Origin: Prorocentrum cordatum
Taxonomy: Eukaryota; Sar; Dinophyceae; Prorocentrales; Prorocentraceae
Length of the DNA: 64,000 nt
Assembly: GCA_963575745.1 (NCBI GenBank)
Contig: CAUYUJ010004347.1
Span: 10,001-74,000 of the forward strand
Reading direction: 5' to 3'
In this document: piece after piece, positions 21,568-31,314 of the stretch
Layout of the letters: each line of letters starts with the position of its first letter
Numbering within the stretch: position 1 is the first letter of the stretch
The notes under the pieces: generated by a model
The model's input: the letters and a program-made list of their open reading frames with translations, nothing else
Told to the model about the DNA's origin: nothing
Databases searched by the model: none
Position numbers and translations under genes: made by a program

Positions 21568-22371
21568 ATGGCCCCGCTAGGCTTGGATAGCCACTTCTAC
21601 AAGATGGTCTTGCCGATAGTAGCGTGCGAGAGCGTTCTATGGTGGTATGCCTTCCAGTACCTCCAGACTGACCCTCGGACTTGCCAGGTGGTGCTCTCTT
21701 TGCTCGGACTCTGGTGGTGCTTCGCGGCTTTGTGGGTGGAGGTGAAGATCGAGATGGCTTATCCTGGTTTCGATTACGAGAACCCGACAGACCCACAGAT
21801 GAAAAGGTACAAGCCGTTCTGTGACTTCGCGCCATGGGCCACGTGCAGCGTGGTGCTCATGTCGCCACCTGGGCGCTTCCTGCGGTACTTCGGAGTCGCC
21901 AAGGAGGGCGGCGGGGAGGGCTTCATCAACTGGGCGCGAGGCATGATCGATGTGCCCAACCCTACGCTGGGAGTCCTCTATTTTGCAGCCCACCTTTTCT
22001 GGCCACTGATACTGATATTGCCGATCCCTTTTCTTCCGCAGCTTTTCTTTCTTGCGTGTATTTTTGTTGGTGGCATGACGATTTGGCTTGCCTACAACTT
22101 GTTCTTCGTCTTGAAAGACTTCTGCGTGGTCTGCGTCTCGCAGTACGTTGTGAACTTTGCCCTGATTCCGACTGTGTACCACATGCTGCACTCCAGCTAC
22201 GGCATCCTCGACTTCGGCGTAGTGCCCAAGGGACTCCTCTGCCCGTTCCTCGCCCTGGACGCGGTCATGGGCGTCGGGGTACTCCTGTTGTGGCTGTGGT
22301 CGCTGCGGAACCCGCGCGCCGCACACGCGCGAGAGATCCGGAAGGAGGGATACCTTCAGGTGGGCGCCTGA
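21568..22371 (+). CDS. VKOR family protein (vitamin K epoxide reductase / DsbB-like), 267 aa
   Basis: An intact intronless gene for a membrane thiol-quinone oxidoreductase. VKOR proteins reduce vitamin K or another quinone, coupled to disulfide formation or reduction of partner proteins in the ER or plastid lumen. The start chosen is ATG at 21568; the GTG at 21556 is not a likely eukaryotic start, and TGA at 21541 closes the frame upstream. The full VKOR cysteine set is present: loop pair C85 and C93, eight apart as in animal VKORC1; Ser99 six after the second; Asn131 in the position of the quinone-contact Asn; and the CVVC redox centre at C186-C189 in FFVLKDFCVVCVSQYVVN. Hydrophobic helices lie at about 10-30, 36-58, 134-152, 155-178, 188-205 and 222-247. 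At 267 residues it is longer than VKORC1 (163), with an extra N-terminal helix and an extra C-terminal one. No thioredoxin domain is fused, unlike plant and cyanobacterial forms. The relict leader upstream indicates origin by cDNA recycling. Family assignment is firm; quinone, partner and compartment are unknown. Confidence 0.9.
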   Translation: MAPLGLDSHFYKMVLPIVACESVLWWYAFQYLQTDPRTCQVVLSLLGLWWCFAALWVEVKIEMAYPGFDYENPTDPQMKRYKPFCDFAPWATCSVVLMSPPGRFLRYFGVAKEGGGEGFINWARGMIDVPNPTLGVLYFAAHLFWPLILILPIPFLPQLFFLACIFVGGMTIWLAYNLFFVLKDFCVVCVSQYVVNFALIPTVYHMLHSSYGILDFGVVPKGLLCPFLALDAVMGVGVLLLWLWSLRNPRAAHAREIRKEGYLQVGA

Positions 22372-23160
22372 GCAGGCCACCCCAGGACGCGAGCCCAGCG
22401 GCAAGTGGACGGCGGCGGGGAGAGGCGCGGAGCGGCCTCCGCGACGAGGGCGCCCTGGGGGCTCGGTGAAGACGTTGGCTGGGGAATGTCACACGACCAC
22501 GCCCAGTGGTGTACATAGAGTCTAGAGGCTTTCTGCGTGCACGATTCTTTTCCGACGCCCGGATCTCCACCTCCCGAGGCGGGCACGCGCCCGGCCCTGC
22601 TCAGGGCCTCTGCCTCGGGCGCGGGGGGCCTAGGATGAGGTGGAGAGGAGAGGAGTATGGAGGCAACCGCGCTGCCCTGGCTGGCGCCCCACTGCGCGCG
22701 CGCGATACGCGCGCGGCCAGGCGACGGCGCGGGCGTGCGCGCGCGGGCGCGTGCGCCGATCCCGCCGCCCTGCACTGCGGGGGGCCGATTTTCTGTGGGC
22801 GCGCGGGCCGTGCGCCTCGCCACGAGCCAACTGGGTCCTTTGAAAGCGTTTGGGCCTGTTGTTGCAGTTTTCTGGTTGGAGAGAGCTTCCCTCCACAGGC
22901 CAGCGGGGTGGCCAGCAAGGAACGCTTAAGCTCCATGTTGCGTTGATTAAAAATGTACGATGTGCTCGCACTGCTAATCGTACACCCTTCAAGCGCACAA
23001 GGGACTTCGACGATGTTGCACACGAGCCTTACAAATTTCTGCACCGAGGCTCGCCCTCTGCTGCCCCCCCCTCTGCCGCTGGGGGCGGCGCAGGATCCCC
23101 CCTCCGTCTCTGCTCGCCCGTTGAGACGTGTTCCGTGTGCTTGTAGACTCCCAATATTGT
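22372..23160. other. 3' flank of the VKOR gene; no further gene seen
   Basis: GC-rich sequence with many open frames on both strands that share no coherent protein character. No poly(A) remnant is visible after the stop, so if the copy was retroposed its tail has been lost. Confidence 0.5.
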
Positions 23161-23312
23161 GTCGGGCGCGTCCTTCTACAGGAGTAGTATTCAAAAGTAG
23201 TAAAAAATAGTCCGGGGAAGGTTTCTTTTACTATTTTGGATCATTTGGGGCTACGTGTTGGCTATTTTTAGTTTTTGGTTCACAATCCGCCTGTAGGGGG
23301 ACATGCCCGACC
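23161..23312. mobile_element. Inverted-repeat element family A, complete copy
   Basis: The left end GTCGGGCGCGTCCTTCTACAG is mirrored by CTGTAGGGGGACATGCCCGACC on the right, enclosing about 110 bases of T-rich sequence (CTATTTTTAGTTTTTGG). Size is about 152 bp. A TAA follows the right end, as in the copies at 31155 and 39712. Other copies or fragments are at 28493, 30350, 31155, 39712, 41553 and 53233. There is no coding capacity. Confidence 0.85.
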
Positions 23313-24334
23313 TAATCCCAATCATGCCCTCTGCTGGGGGCTGCGTTGGGCGGTTCCCCGGCGGCGTTGCCTCCCCAGAGATGGTCGACGGAACCCAGAA
23401 GGGCGGCCCATGCCCCCCCAGTTGGCGGCCGGGCCCCTCCGCCCAGGAGGAACGGCCCGGAGGCAGGGGAGGAGGAGGGGGCGAGGAGGGGCTGGAGCTT
23501 CTACGCAGGCTTGTACAGTCGGGGTGCTTTCAACAAAGAAACGAAAGAAGAATGCGAGAGAGGGCGCGAGAATGAGGAAGAGGGGGAGAGAGAGAGAGAG
23601 AGAAAGAGAGAACAAGAGAGAGAGAGAGAGAGAGCACGAGAGAGGGGGAGGGAGAGAAGGAGAGAGAGATGGAGATATCACATGAGTGACAATTACGCCC
23701 AATAACTTGGAAGGGCCACTATGAGTGCTGGGGCTGTTGTTTCCGCTGCGTCAGCGCATATGATTGTGGGGTACATGGTTGATGTATATATATATATGTA
23801 TGTGACATGTTTCGCTGAGAGTGGGCTACCTCTTCCGATTGGTATCTGTACGCATCAGACTGAGAGGGGCCGAGCGGTCTGACACCATCCCTTGGTGTGT
23901 GGCTGAACCGGGCTTCCGCGGGAAGGGATGCTGATGCTGTTATTTGTTTGCTAATTGTTGTTTACACAGGCCGCACCCCACCCGCGACCCGCCCACGACC
24001 CACCCACGACCCACCCGCGACCCACCCGCGGCACGCTTGCGACCCACCCGCGATCCACTCACGACCCCACCGCGACCCACCCACATTGCATTGACGAAAA
24101 CTCTATGCCTGTGGCGGGCCCGTTGCCGAATGTGTAAAGTAACCAGCGCCTCTCTCTCTTGAGAGCCCCGCAGAGTGCAGACGACCCCGCGACCTCCTCA
24201 CTCTTATCCGCAACTTCTGGGGGCTATGGCGTAGTTGCGCTTCCATGTGCAATGGTTTCCCCCACTTACACAGTGGGTTTCTGTCTCTCTTTGCGCACCC
24301 CCGCGCAGGATCTCGGTTCCCCCCATCTCTTCCT
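23313..24334. repeat. (GA)n tract and CGACCCACC minisatellite; no gene
   Basis: GAGAGA lies at about 23583-23672. About a dozen units of CGACCCACCC lie at 23978-24092. The sequence between them shows no convincing coding frame. Confidence 0.75.
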
Positions 24335-24628
24335 CAGCATCACCATCATCAGCATCATCGTCATCATTAGCATTATCATTATCATTATAATTCCCGTTAT
24401 CAACATCATCACCAGTGCCATTACCATTATCATCACCACCACCATCATCATCATCATCATCACAATCGTCAGCATCAATGCCGCGACATCTTCATCGCCG
24501 TCAAATTTACGATCGTCTTCATCATTGTATTCACCACGTCCCTGAACAGCCACATTCCTTCACATCTGAATTGTGATAAGCATCAGCAGCATCAGCATCA
24601 CCATCATTGTCATCACCATCCTCACTAC

Positions 24629-24695
<67 letters not shown>

Positions 24696-24715
24696 TTCAT
24701 CATCATCATTGCACA
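24335..24715. repeat. (CAT)n / (ATC)n microsatellite
   Basis: ATCATC triplets, purest at 24628-24710. Translations are poly-Ile, poly-Ser/His or poly-Asp. Confidence 0.95.
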
Positions 24716-24859
24716 CACACCATTGTTTCACATGCTTCATCACTGCACCACGTTCTCACAATCGTCATCACCATCATCGCCATCAGCACCACTCCTTTAT
24801 CATCAGTCATCACACCATTCTTCCACATTCGCCAACTCATCTTGATGAACACTCGAGCG

Positions 24860-26600
24860 GACGCCTCGTCTGCGAGTAGATTGTGAGGAAGTGGGTGCCC
24901 CCTCTTCGTTTGGGGCTCGCACTTCATGTTGTTAGCCCGAGCGGGCGTACCAGGCATAGCACCTGAGCAGCCCGAGGGGGGCAACTCCTGCAAATGTCTA
25001 TAGGAGTCCCGTCTAAGAGTGAATCGCGAGGAAGTCTCAGGTGGGAGCCGCCTCCATATGGGGCCCGCATTTCATGTCAGTAGTCCGAGCGGGTCATCGG
25101 CATCAAAGTTCGCCAGGCATAGCTCTTGAACACTCCAGGGGGGCAAATCGTGGGATGTCTCCAGCGGGAAACTCCTCTGTAAGTGCATGGAGTGGGAGAC
25201 TCAGGCGGGACCACCATCTCTATGGGGCCCGCAGCTCATGTTACTAATCACAGCGGGTCATCGGCAAACTCTACCCAGTGTAGCTCTTGAACACCCAGTG
25301 GGGGGCCTATCGCCAGGGTTTCAAACGCGGAGGCCTCTTGTGAGAGTGAATAGCGAGGAATTCTCCAGCGGGATCCCCCTCCCGATGGGGCCCGCAGTGC
25401 ATGTCAGTAGTCCGAGCGGGTCATCGGCAATCTTTGCCAGGCGTAGCACTTGATCACCGCCAGTCACATGGTGGACGTCCCAAGCGGTAGCCTCGCCTGT
25501 GAGGGGCACGCGAAGAAGTCTCGAGTCCCTCTTGGGCCCGCACGCCATGTTGTTAAATATCTGGAGGCTTGCTGTGCTCGCCCGGCGTGTCCTCTCGCCG
25601 CAATGTCTTTGCGGCTTTCGGAAGAGTGGACGAGAAAGAGGATCAATAAGGATCGAAGGCTAGGGTTGTCGGATGTCTTCCTACATCCTACAGGGGGGTG
25701 TTGTTTTCTCAGGGCACCCCCGCGCAGGAACAGGAACACCCTCACGTCGTCGTCATCATCAGCATTGTCAGCATCATTACCACCATCATCGGCATCACCA
25801 CCAACATCACCATCGCACTTACACTCACACAAGCACACACTCACGCGTTCTTATCGGGGAGGGATCGAGCGGGAGCCTCGTCTGTGAGTGAATTGCGAGG
25901 CAGTCTCGAGCTGGAGCCCCCTCCCTTGTGGTGCCCGCAGATCATGTTGGCAATCCGAGGCGGCCATCGGCAGCCCATGTAAAAATTTGATTTGGTGACA
26001 GATGGCAGCCTGGATCCAGAGGGAGTCTCTAGCGGGAGCCTCGTCTGTGAGTGAATTGCGGGAATGACTCGAGCGAGAGTCCAATCCCTATGGGGCCCGC
26101 AGATCATGTTGGTGATCCGAGACGGTTTTTGGCAAACCAGGTAAAACGCAGGTTTGATGGCACGTGGCAGCCTGTACCCAGAGGAAGTCTCGAGCGGGAG
26201 CCTCGTCGGTGAGTGAATTGCGAGGCAGTCTCGAGCGAGGGCTCCCTCCCTATGGGGCCCGCAGATCACGCTGGTAATCCGATGCGGCCATCGGCAAAGG
26301 TGTGGTGACACCGGTGAGCCCGGGTCCAGAGGGAGCCTCGAACAGGAGCCTCGTCTGTGAGTGAATTGCGAGGGGGTCTCAAGCGAAAGCCCCCCTCCGT
26401 GTGGGGCGTGCAGGTCATGTTGGTAATGCGAGTCGGCCATCTGCAAGCCCTGTAAAAAGATGGCTGTTGACACTTGGGAGCCTGAGTCCAGAGGAAGTCT
26501 CGACAGGAGGGCCATCATATTACTAGTCCGAGCGGGTACTCCAAAGCCTGTAGTGGTCGTCACTTCTGGGGCTCCTGAGGCATGAATCTGGAGGAAGTCT
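24860..26600. repeat. Satellite array, unit about 163 bp, ten or so copies
   Basis: The landmark ATCATGTTGGTAATCCGA and its variants recur at about 24925, 25069, 25232, 25395, 25933, 26103, 26265 and 26412. Each is preceded by GAATTGCGAGG, GTCTCGAGCGGGAG and TATGGGGCCCGCAG words. A CAT/CAC tract at 25745-25850 interrupts the array. Frames running through it (475 codons on the minus strand) are satellite translations. Confidence 0.85.
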
Positions 26601-26628
26601 CGAGCAGCAGCTTCGTCCCGAGCGGGTG

Positions 26629-27300
26629 CAGGAGGAGGCGGAGGATGGCAAGAGGAGGAGGAGGAGGAGGAGGAGGAGGAGGAGGAGGAGGAGGAGGAGG
26701 AGGAGGAGGAGGAGGAAAGGGAGGAGGAGGAGCAGAATAATGAGGAGCACACCAGAGCGAGAAGGATCCAGAAGCCCCAGAAGCCTCCAGGAGGCCCCAG
26801 AGAAGGCTCCAGGAGGCAACAGGAGGAATGCCCGAGGATACCTCCATGAGGATGCAGGATGTCCAAGGAGGAGTAGGCATGGGGAGGATGGGGAGGATGC
26901 AGAAAGAGGAGGAGGCAGACAGAGAAGAAGGTGGGAGGATGAGGCAGAACGAGCCGGCAAGAGGAGAAGGAGGAGCCAGGAGGGGGTAGGAGGTGGGGGC
27001 AAGAGGATATCTCCAGGCTAGGTGAACATATTCTCTTGCGGGGTCCCACTGTCGGAGTATTGTGAAGGCCTGACGGCCGGTGCCGCCGACCCTGAAAGAC
27101 ATCAACGACGACCAGGAGGGGGAGGAGGAAGAGAATGAGGAGCAGGAGGAGAAGGAGGAGGAGGAGGAGGAGGCGGAGATAAGGAGGAGGAGGAGGAGGA
27201 GGAGCAGGAAGAGCAGGAGGGCAGGAGGAGGAGGAGGAGGAGGAGGAGGAGGAGGAGGAAGAGGACACCCCCCCTGGGACCCTCCCCCCCGGGGAGGAGG
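26629..27300. repeat. GGA-rich microsatellite region
   Basis: Pure GGA lies at 26660-26716 and 27225-27262, with GGATGGGGAGGATG-type sequence between. I see no gene. Confidence 0.85.
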
Positions 27301-28046
27301 ACCGGAGGAGGACCGGCGTGGGACAGGGGAGGGGAGGGGGAGGAGGACCCCCAGGGACGGATGCGTATTTGACTCCCTTCCTGACCCCCCCCTGGGACTC
27401 CGCCCCATTTGGGGAGGAGGGCCAGAGGAGGACTGGCGCGCCGGAGGAGGGCCGGCGTGGGATAGGAGAACCCCCAAGAGGCGATGCGAATCTGACGCCC
27501 CCCCCCCCGCCCTTCCCCCCCAGGACCCCCCCCCCGCCGCGGAAGGGACAAAGGGAAGGGGCTTCCTTTTGACGTGACTACGACGTGGGTCGATTTCCCT
27601 CAATCCCCAGACCCCCCCCCCGACGAGGAGAGTGTTCTCTCACCCCCGACGGGGCAGGATAAACAGAAAAGGCGTCCCGTCGACGGAACCAGACAGACAC
27701 CCCACACACGCCGACAGGGTCGGCGGATTATTTCTTGCTGGTGCATTTCGGCTCCCTTTCTGCGAATGTTATTTACGGCTTCCATAGTTGAGTATGATTA
27801 TCGATTGTTGTCTGCTTGCTCGGGTCTTCTGCTTGTGCCCATTTTGCGGAGGTGGATCCTTATTTGTTTGCTGGTCTGATCGGTTTTCATTGTTTTCATG
27901 TTCATTCTTATTGGTTCCCTTGGTAGTGGCTGTCGTAGTGTTTCCGAGAGAAGCAGTCCCCCGCCTTGGGATCAGCTTGCCGCGTTGGACACACATTTGG
28001 ACGACGCGAGACCCGAACGGGCTCGAACAATCACATTCGAGGAAAA
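27301..28046. other. No gene seen
   Basis: G-run and C-run rich to about 27620, then T-rich sequence. Open frames have no recognisable character. Confidence 0.45.
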
Positions 28047-28300
28047 ACTATGTGATCGTCTCTTATTCGTTGTTTTGCCGATCGCCGCGGGCCCTCGCAC
28101 CCCCCCTTCCCCCCCTCCATGGAGTAGATCTTGGCTGTTTTTGGCGCCTGTTTCGAGCAGGTGGAGTCTCCCCCATAGGACGCACGGTTCCAAGCAGCCG
28201 CACTAAGCAGAGGTCCAGAGCGAGACCCCCCCCCTCCCCCCCCCCCCTCCGCCCAGTGCCGAACCGCCGAATAACCAAAACAAAAAAACGCCCACCTGTT
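28047..28300. mobile_element. Inverted-repeat element family B, copy 1
   Basis: Matches 56556-56788 over nearly its full length. Shared words include GTTTTGCCGATCG, GGGCCCTCGC, GAGTAGATCTTGGCTGTTTTT and GCGCCTGTTTCG. The left end TGTGATCGTCTCTTATTCG is roughly complementary to the right-end CCGAATAACC...ACGCCCACCTG. It is immediately followed by a candidate splice acceptor and exon. Confidence 0.7.
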
Positions 28301-28313
28301 GCGCTCGCACCAG

Positions 28314-28472
28314 AGGCTCTATCAATGGAGGTCTGGGATCGTCGGTCCGTCATTGGTCCCCCCGTGGTGTCACCGAGCCTCGCTCGTCGCGGGCACGGGC
28401 GCCCCGAGGCCCACACGCACGCCGCAGCCTCCACGGGCGGCGCCGGGAAGAAGGCCGACGAGGCCCTCCGGG
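28314..28472 (+). CDS. Candidate internal exon, hypothetical
   Basis: Bounded by AG at 28312-28313 and a GT donor at 28473 (GGGGTGGGT). The frame reads ALSMEVWDRRSVIGPPVVSP, then SLARRGHGRPEAHTHAAAST and GGAGKKADEALR. Element B ends about 13 bases upstream and an element A end begins 21 bases downstream, so the exon is squeezed between two inverted-repeat elements. No family is recognised; support is splice borders and composition only. Confidence 0.3.
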
Positions 28473-28492
28473 GTGGGTTTTGCCAGCGTTAA

Positions 28493-28540
28493 GTCGGGCG
28501 TGCCCCTCTACAGGAGGAATATTCAGAGATAGTCAGATTA
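28493..28540. mobile_element. Inverted-repeat element family A, left-end fragment
   Basis: GTCGGGCGTGCCCCTCTACAG with AATATTCAGAGATAGTC following matches the left end of other family A copies. No right end is found nearby. Confidence 0.7.
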
Positions 28541-28790
28541 CTCGACGCGGAAGTCACCAGATGTGGATCTCATAGTGATGGCAAATTTCGGTAGAAGACA
28601 TGGTCCTTGTCAATATCCGAGTGTCAGCGAATCCACGTGGAAAACGAGGCCGAGAGAGACGCCGACGATTACAACGACTTTACGTAGTTGCTTCCTCCTT
28701 CCGTCCTCCTCCTCCTTGTCCTCCTCCTCTTTCTCCTCGTTTCCCTCTGAGCTCCTGTAAGGAAAATCCATCCGTGAAGACATGAACGGG
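28541..28790. other. No gene seen
   Basis: Includes a short CTCCTC tract at 28700-28740. Confidence 0.5.
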
Positions 28791-29416
28791 CCCGTGCAAT
28801 ACCCCCTGGAGCCCCCCTTTGGGAGTGCTGAAGCCAGCGCTTCGCCCGAGACATCCTCGGGAACTGCTCCGAAAGAGACGGATGTTGAGCACCCAAACAG
28901 GCAAACCGCCTGAGACATCCACCCAATCTGGATGCAAACGGGCCCGTGATATACCCCCTGGCGCCCCCCTTTGGGAGTGCTGAAACCAGCGCCTCGCTTG
29001 AGACATCCTCGGAAACTGTTCCGAAAGAGACAGATGTTGGGCACCCAAACAGGCAAACCGCCTGAGACATCCCCCCAATGTGGGCGCGAACGGGCCTGTG
29101 ATTTGGGAGTGTTGAAACCAGCGCCTCGCCTGAGTCATCCTCGGAAGCTGCTCCAAAGACGGAAGATGCTGGGCACCCAAACAGGCAAACCGCTTGAGAC
29201 CTCCTCCCAATCTTGGCGCGATGGGGCATGTGATATAGCCCCTGGCGCCCCCCTTTCGGAGTGCTGAAACCAGCGCATGAGACATCCTCAGAAACTGCTC
29301 CGAAAGAGAAGGATGTTGGGCACCCAAGCAAGCAAACCGCCTGAGACCACCTCCCAATCTGGGCGCGAACGGGCCTGTGGTATACACCCTGGCGCCCCCC
29401 CATGTGGGGAAAACAG

Positions 29417-29474
<58 letters not shown>

Positions 29475-30110
29475 GCCAACGCTTCGCCTGAGACATCGTC
29501 GGAACTGCTCCAAAAACGGAAGATGTCTGGCTCAGAAACCAGCAAACCGTTCGAGAGATCCCCATCATGTCTGCGCGAACGGGCGAGTGCAATACCTCCT
29601 GGTGGCTCCCCCTTGGAGGCGAAAACGAGCGCCTCGCGCGAGACATCCTCCAAATCTGCTCCGACAGCGGATGATGTCGGGCACCAAAACAGGCAAACTG
29701 TTCGAGACATCCCCGCCATTTTGGCGCGAACGGAGGAGTGCAATACCCCCTGGCGGCTCCCCCTTGGAGGCGAAAACGAGCGCCTCGCGCGAGACATCCT
29801 CCACATCGTCTCCGAAAGCGGAGGATGTCAGGCCAGGCAAGCCGCTCGAGACATCCCCGCCATTTTGGCGCGAATTGACGAGTGCAATACCCCCTGGCGG
29901 CTCCCCCTTGGAGGCGAAAGTGGGCGCCTCGCTCAAGACATCGTCCAAATCTGCTCCGGAAGCGGAGGATGTCGGGCACCAAAACAGGCAAAACGCTCGA
30001 AATATCCCCGCCATTTGGGCGCGAACGGATGAGTGCAATCCCTCTTGGCGCCCCCTCCCTTGGGAGTAGTGAAACCAGCGCCTCGCCTGAGACATCCTCA
30101 CAACGTGTGT
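28791..30110. repeat. Satellite array, unit about 148 bp, nine copies
   Basis: CCCCCTGGCGCCCCCCTTTGG-type words recur at about 28802, 28954, 29238, 29388, 29598, 29745, 29889 and 30042. GCGCCTCGCNNGAGACATCC and AAACAGGCAAACCG accompany them. Later copies replace the TTTGGGAGTGCTGAAACC part with TTGGAGGCGAAAACGAGCG, marking two subfamilies. Short relatives in reverse orientation are at 42810-42950. Confidence 0.85.
29417..29473. repeat. Poly(A) run of 57 bases inside a satellite unit
   Basis: Uninterrupted A between GGGGAAAACAG and CGCCAACGC. It replaces the GTGCTGAAACCAG part of the satellite unit. Confidence 0.95.
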
Positions 30111-30349
30111 GTGAGTCTGAGCGCGGAAGTACCACGAGTGTGAGTGCGTATGCATATGAGTGATCCCGAGCATGAGAAATTGGAGTATCAAGATTCTAAA
30201 AGCGAGAGTGGCTGAGTATGAGTGAGTTGGAATATGAGTGAGCTTACATGTGAGTGAGTTAGAGAATGATGACCTGAGGGTGGAGGGTGTTGAGGGTGGG
30301 AGGTGTGTTCTCTCTCGCGTTCCGTGCGGTCTAAGTAACAACAAGAACC

Positions 30350-30480
30350 CCGTCCTTAGGATATGGGGAAAAAAGTCAGGGGACGATTTTATGATTATAT
30401 GTTTTTATTATTTGTTGTGTATTTGTTGTGTATGTTTGATCTTTCGTGCAACATCCGCCTGTAGGTGGACGTGCCCGACC
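30350..30480. mobile_element. Inverted-repeat element family A, degraded left end
   Basis: The right terminus ATCCGCCTGTAGGTGGACGT followed by GCCCGACC is clear, and the interior AGTCAGGGGACGATTTTATG resembles the interior of the 39712 copy. The left terminal repeat is not recognisable. Confidence 0.65.
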
Positions 30481-31154
30481 TATAGGCCAGCGCGCCCCGC
30501 CCTCCCCAGTCGGGTCGGGCGAGGAACGGCGGCGCGCCCACGCGGGAGCGAGAGAGTGCAGGCCTGCTCGCAAGGCGGCGGGGTTTCTCGGAACCCTCGC
30601 ACCTTCTGGAAAGCCCCGTGCGTCCGTGGAGAAGGCTTGGAGAGCTTCTCCGTGGGGCCGGGGGCCTTCTGAGCCTTCTGAGAGGCTCGCCGCCGAGAAA
30701 ACGGGGGATAGTGCAGGGGTGGGATGGTTCGAGTTTCGAGGTTTGGGGCTTCGAGATTCGGGGCTTTCGGGCGGCTGATGCGGTTCCCGGATGTCTTCTA
30801 GCCTTGGGGCGCTGTCAAGCAGAGTAACGGGGCCGCCGGGGCCGTATACGGGCCCAGCGCCCTAGAGGGGGGGGTAAGAAGCTTTTAGTGCAAGCAGTGT
30901 TTGGGGAACAGTGATGATCATATTCAGGCAAAGATGCATGTAACGGCGTCGCTGGTTTCGGACCAGGCAGCACGTGTGCGACCTAAATTAGGTTGGCGTG
31001 AGAGGGAGCATCTTTAAATCAATCTTCGATTTCTGAAATATACACGAATACATCGCCACACTTTTCCTTGGTTCTGCGCATGACGTCGGAGTGTGTAACG
31101 CACATGGCTTGACAGATAACGTGGCCTGTATTGCAGCCGTTGGACTGCCGTTAA
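30481..31154. other. No gene seen
   Basis: Contains CTTCTGAG/GAGAAGGC palindromic words at 30600-30700, similar to 39025-39180. Confidence 0.45.
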
Positions 31155-31314
31155 GTCGGGCGTGTCCCTTTTAAGGGGGGAAATATTCAAACGTAGTTTT
31201 AAACATAGTCTGGGTACGATTGTTGGATTATCTTTCTTTATGCATATTTGGAATATCTTGAGGGTATTTTTTATTTGTCGTCCAAAATCCGCCTGTGGGG
31301 GGATATGCCCGACC
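31155..31314. mobile_element. Inverted-repeat element family A, complete copy
   Basis: The left end GTCGGGCGTGTCCC mirrors GGGGGGATATGCCCGACC at the right. TAA precedes the left end and follows the right one, a possible three-base target duplication. With the next base the right side reads CCTAAG, so the element starts with GT and ends beside AG. Confidence 0.85.

Noticed and set aside
24335-24715. Poly-Ile or poly-Asp coding sequence
   Set aside because: It is a pure CAT/ATC microsatellite.
29715-29730. GCCATTTTGGC words resembling the spliced leader core
   Set aside because: They continue CGCGAAC rather than TCAAG and are part of the 148 bp satellite, recurring at about 29861; only 11 of 22 bases match in a row.
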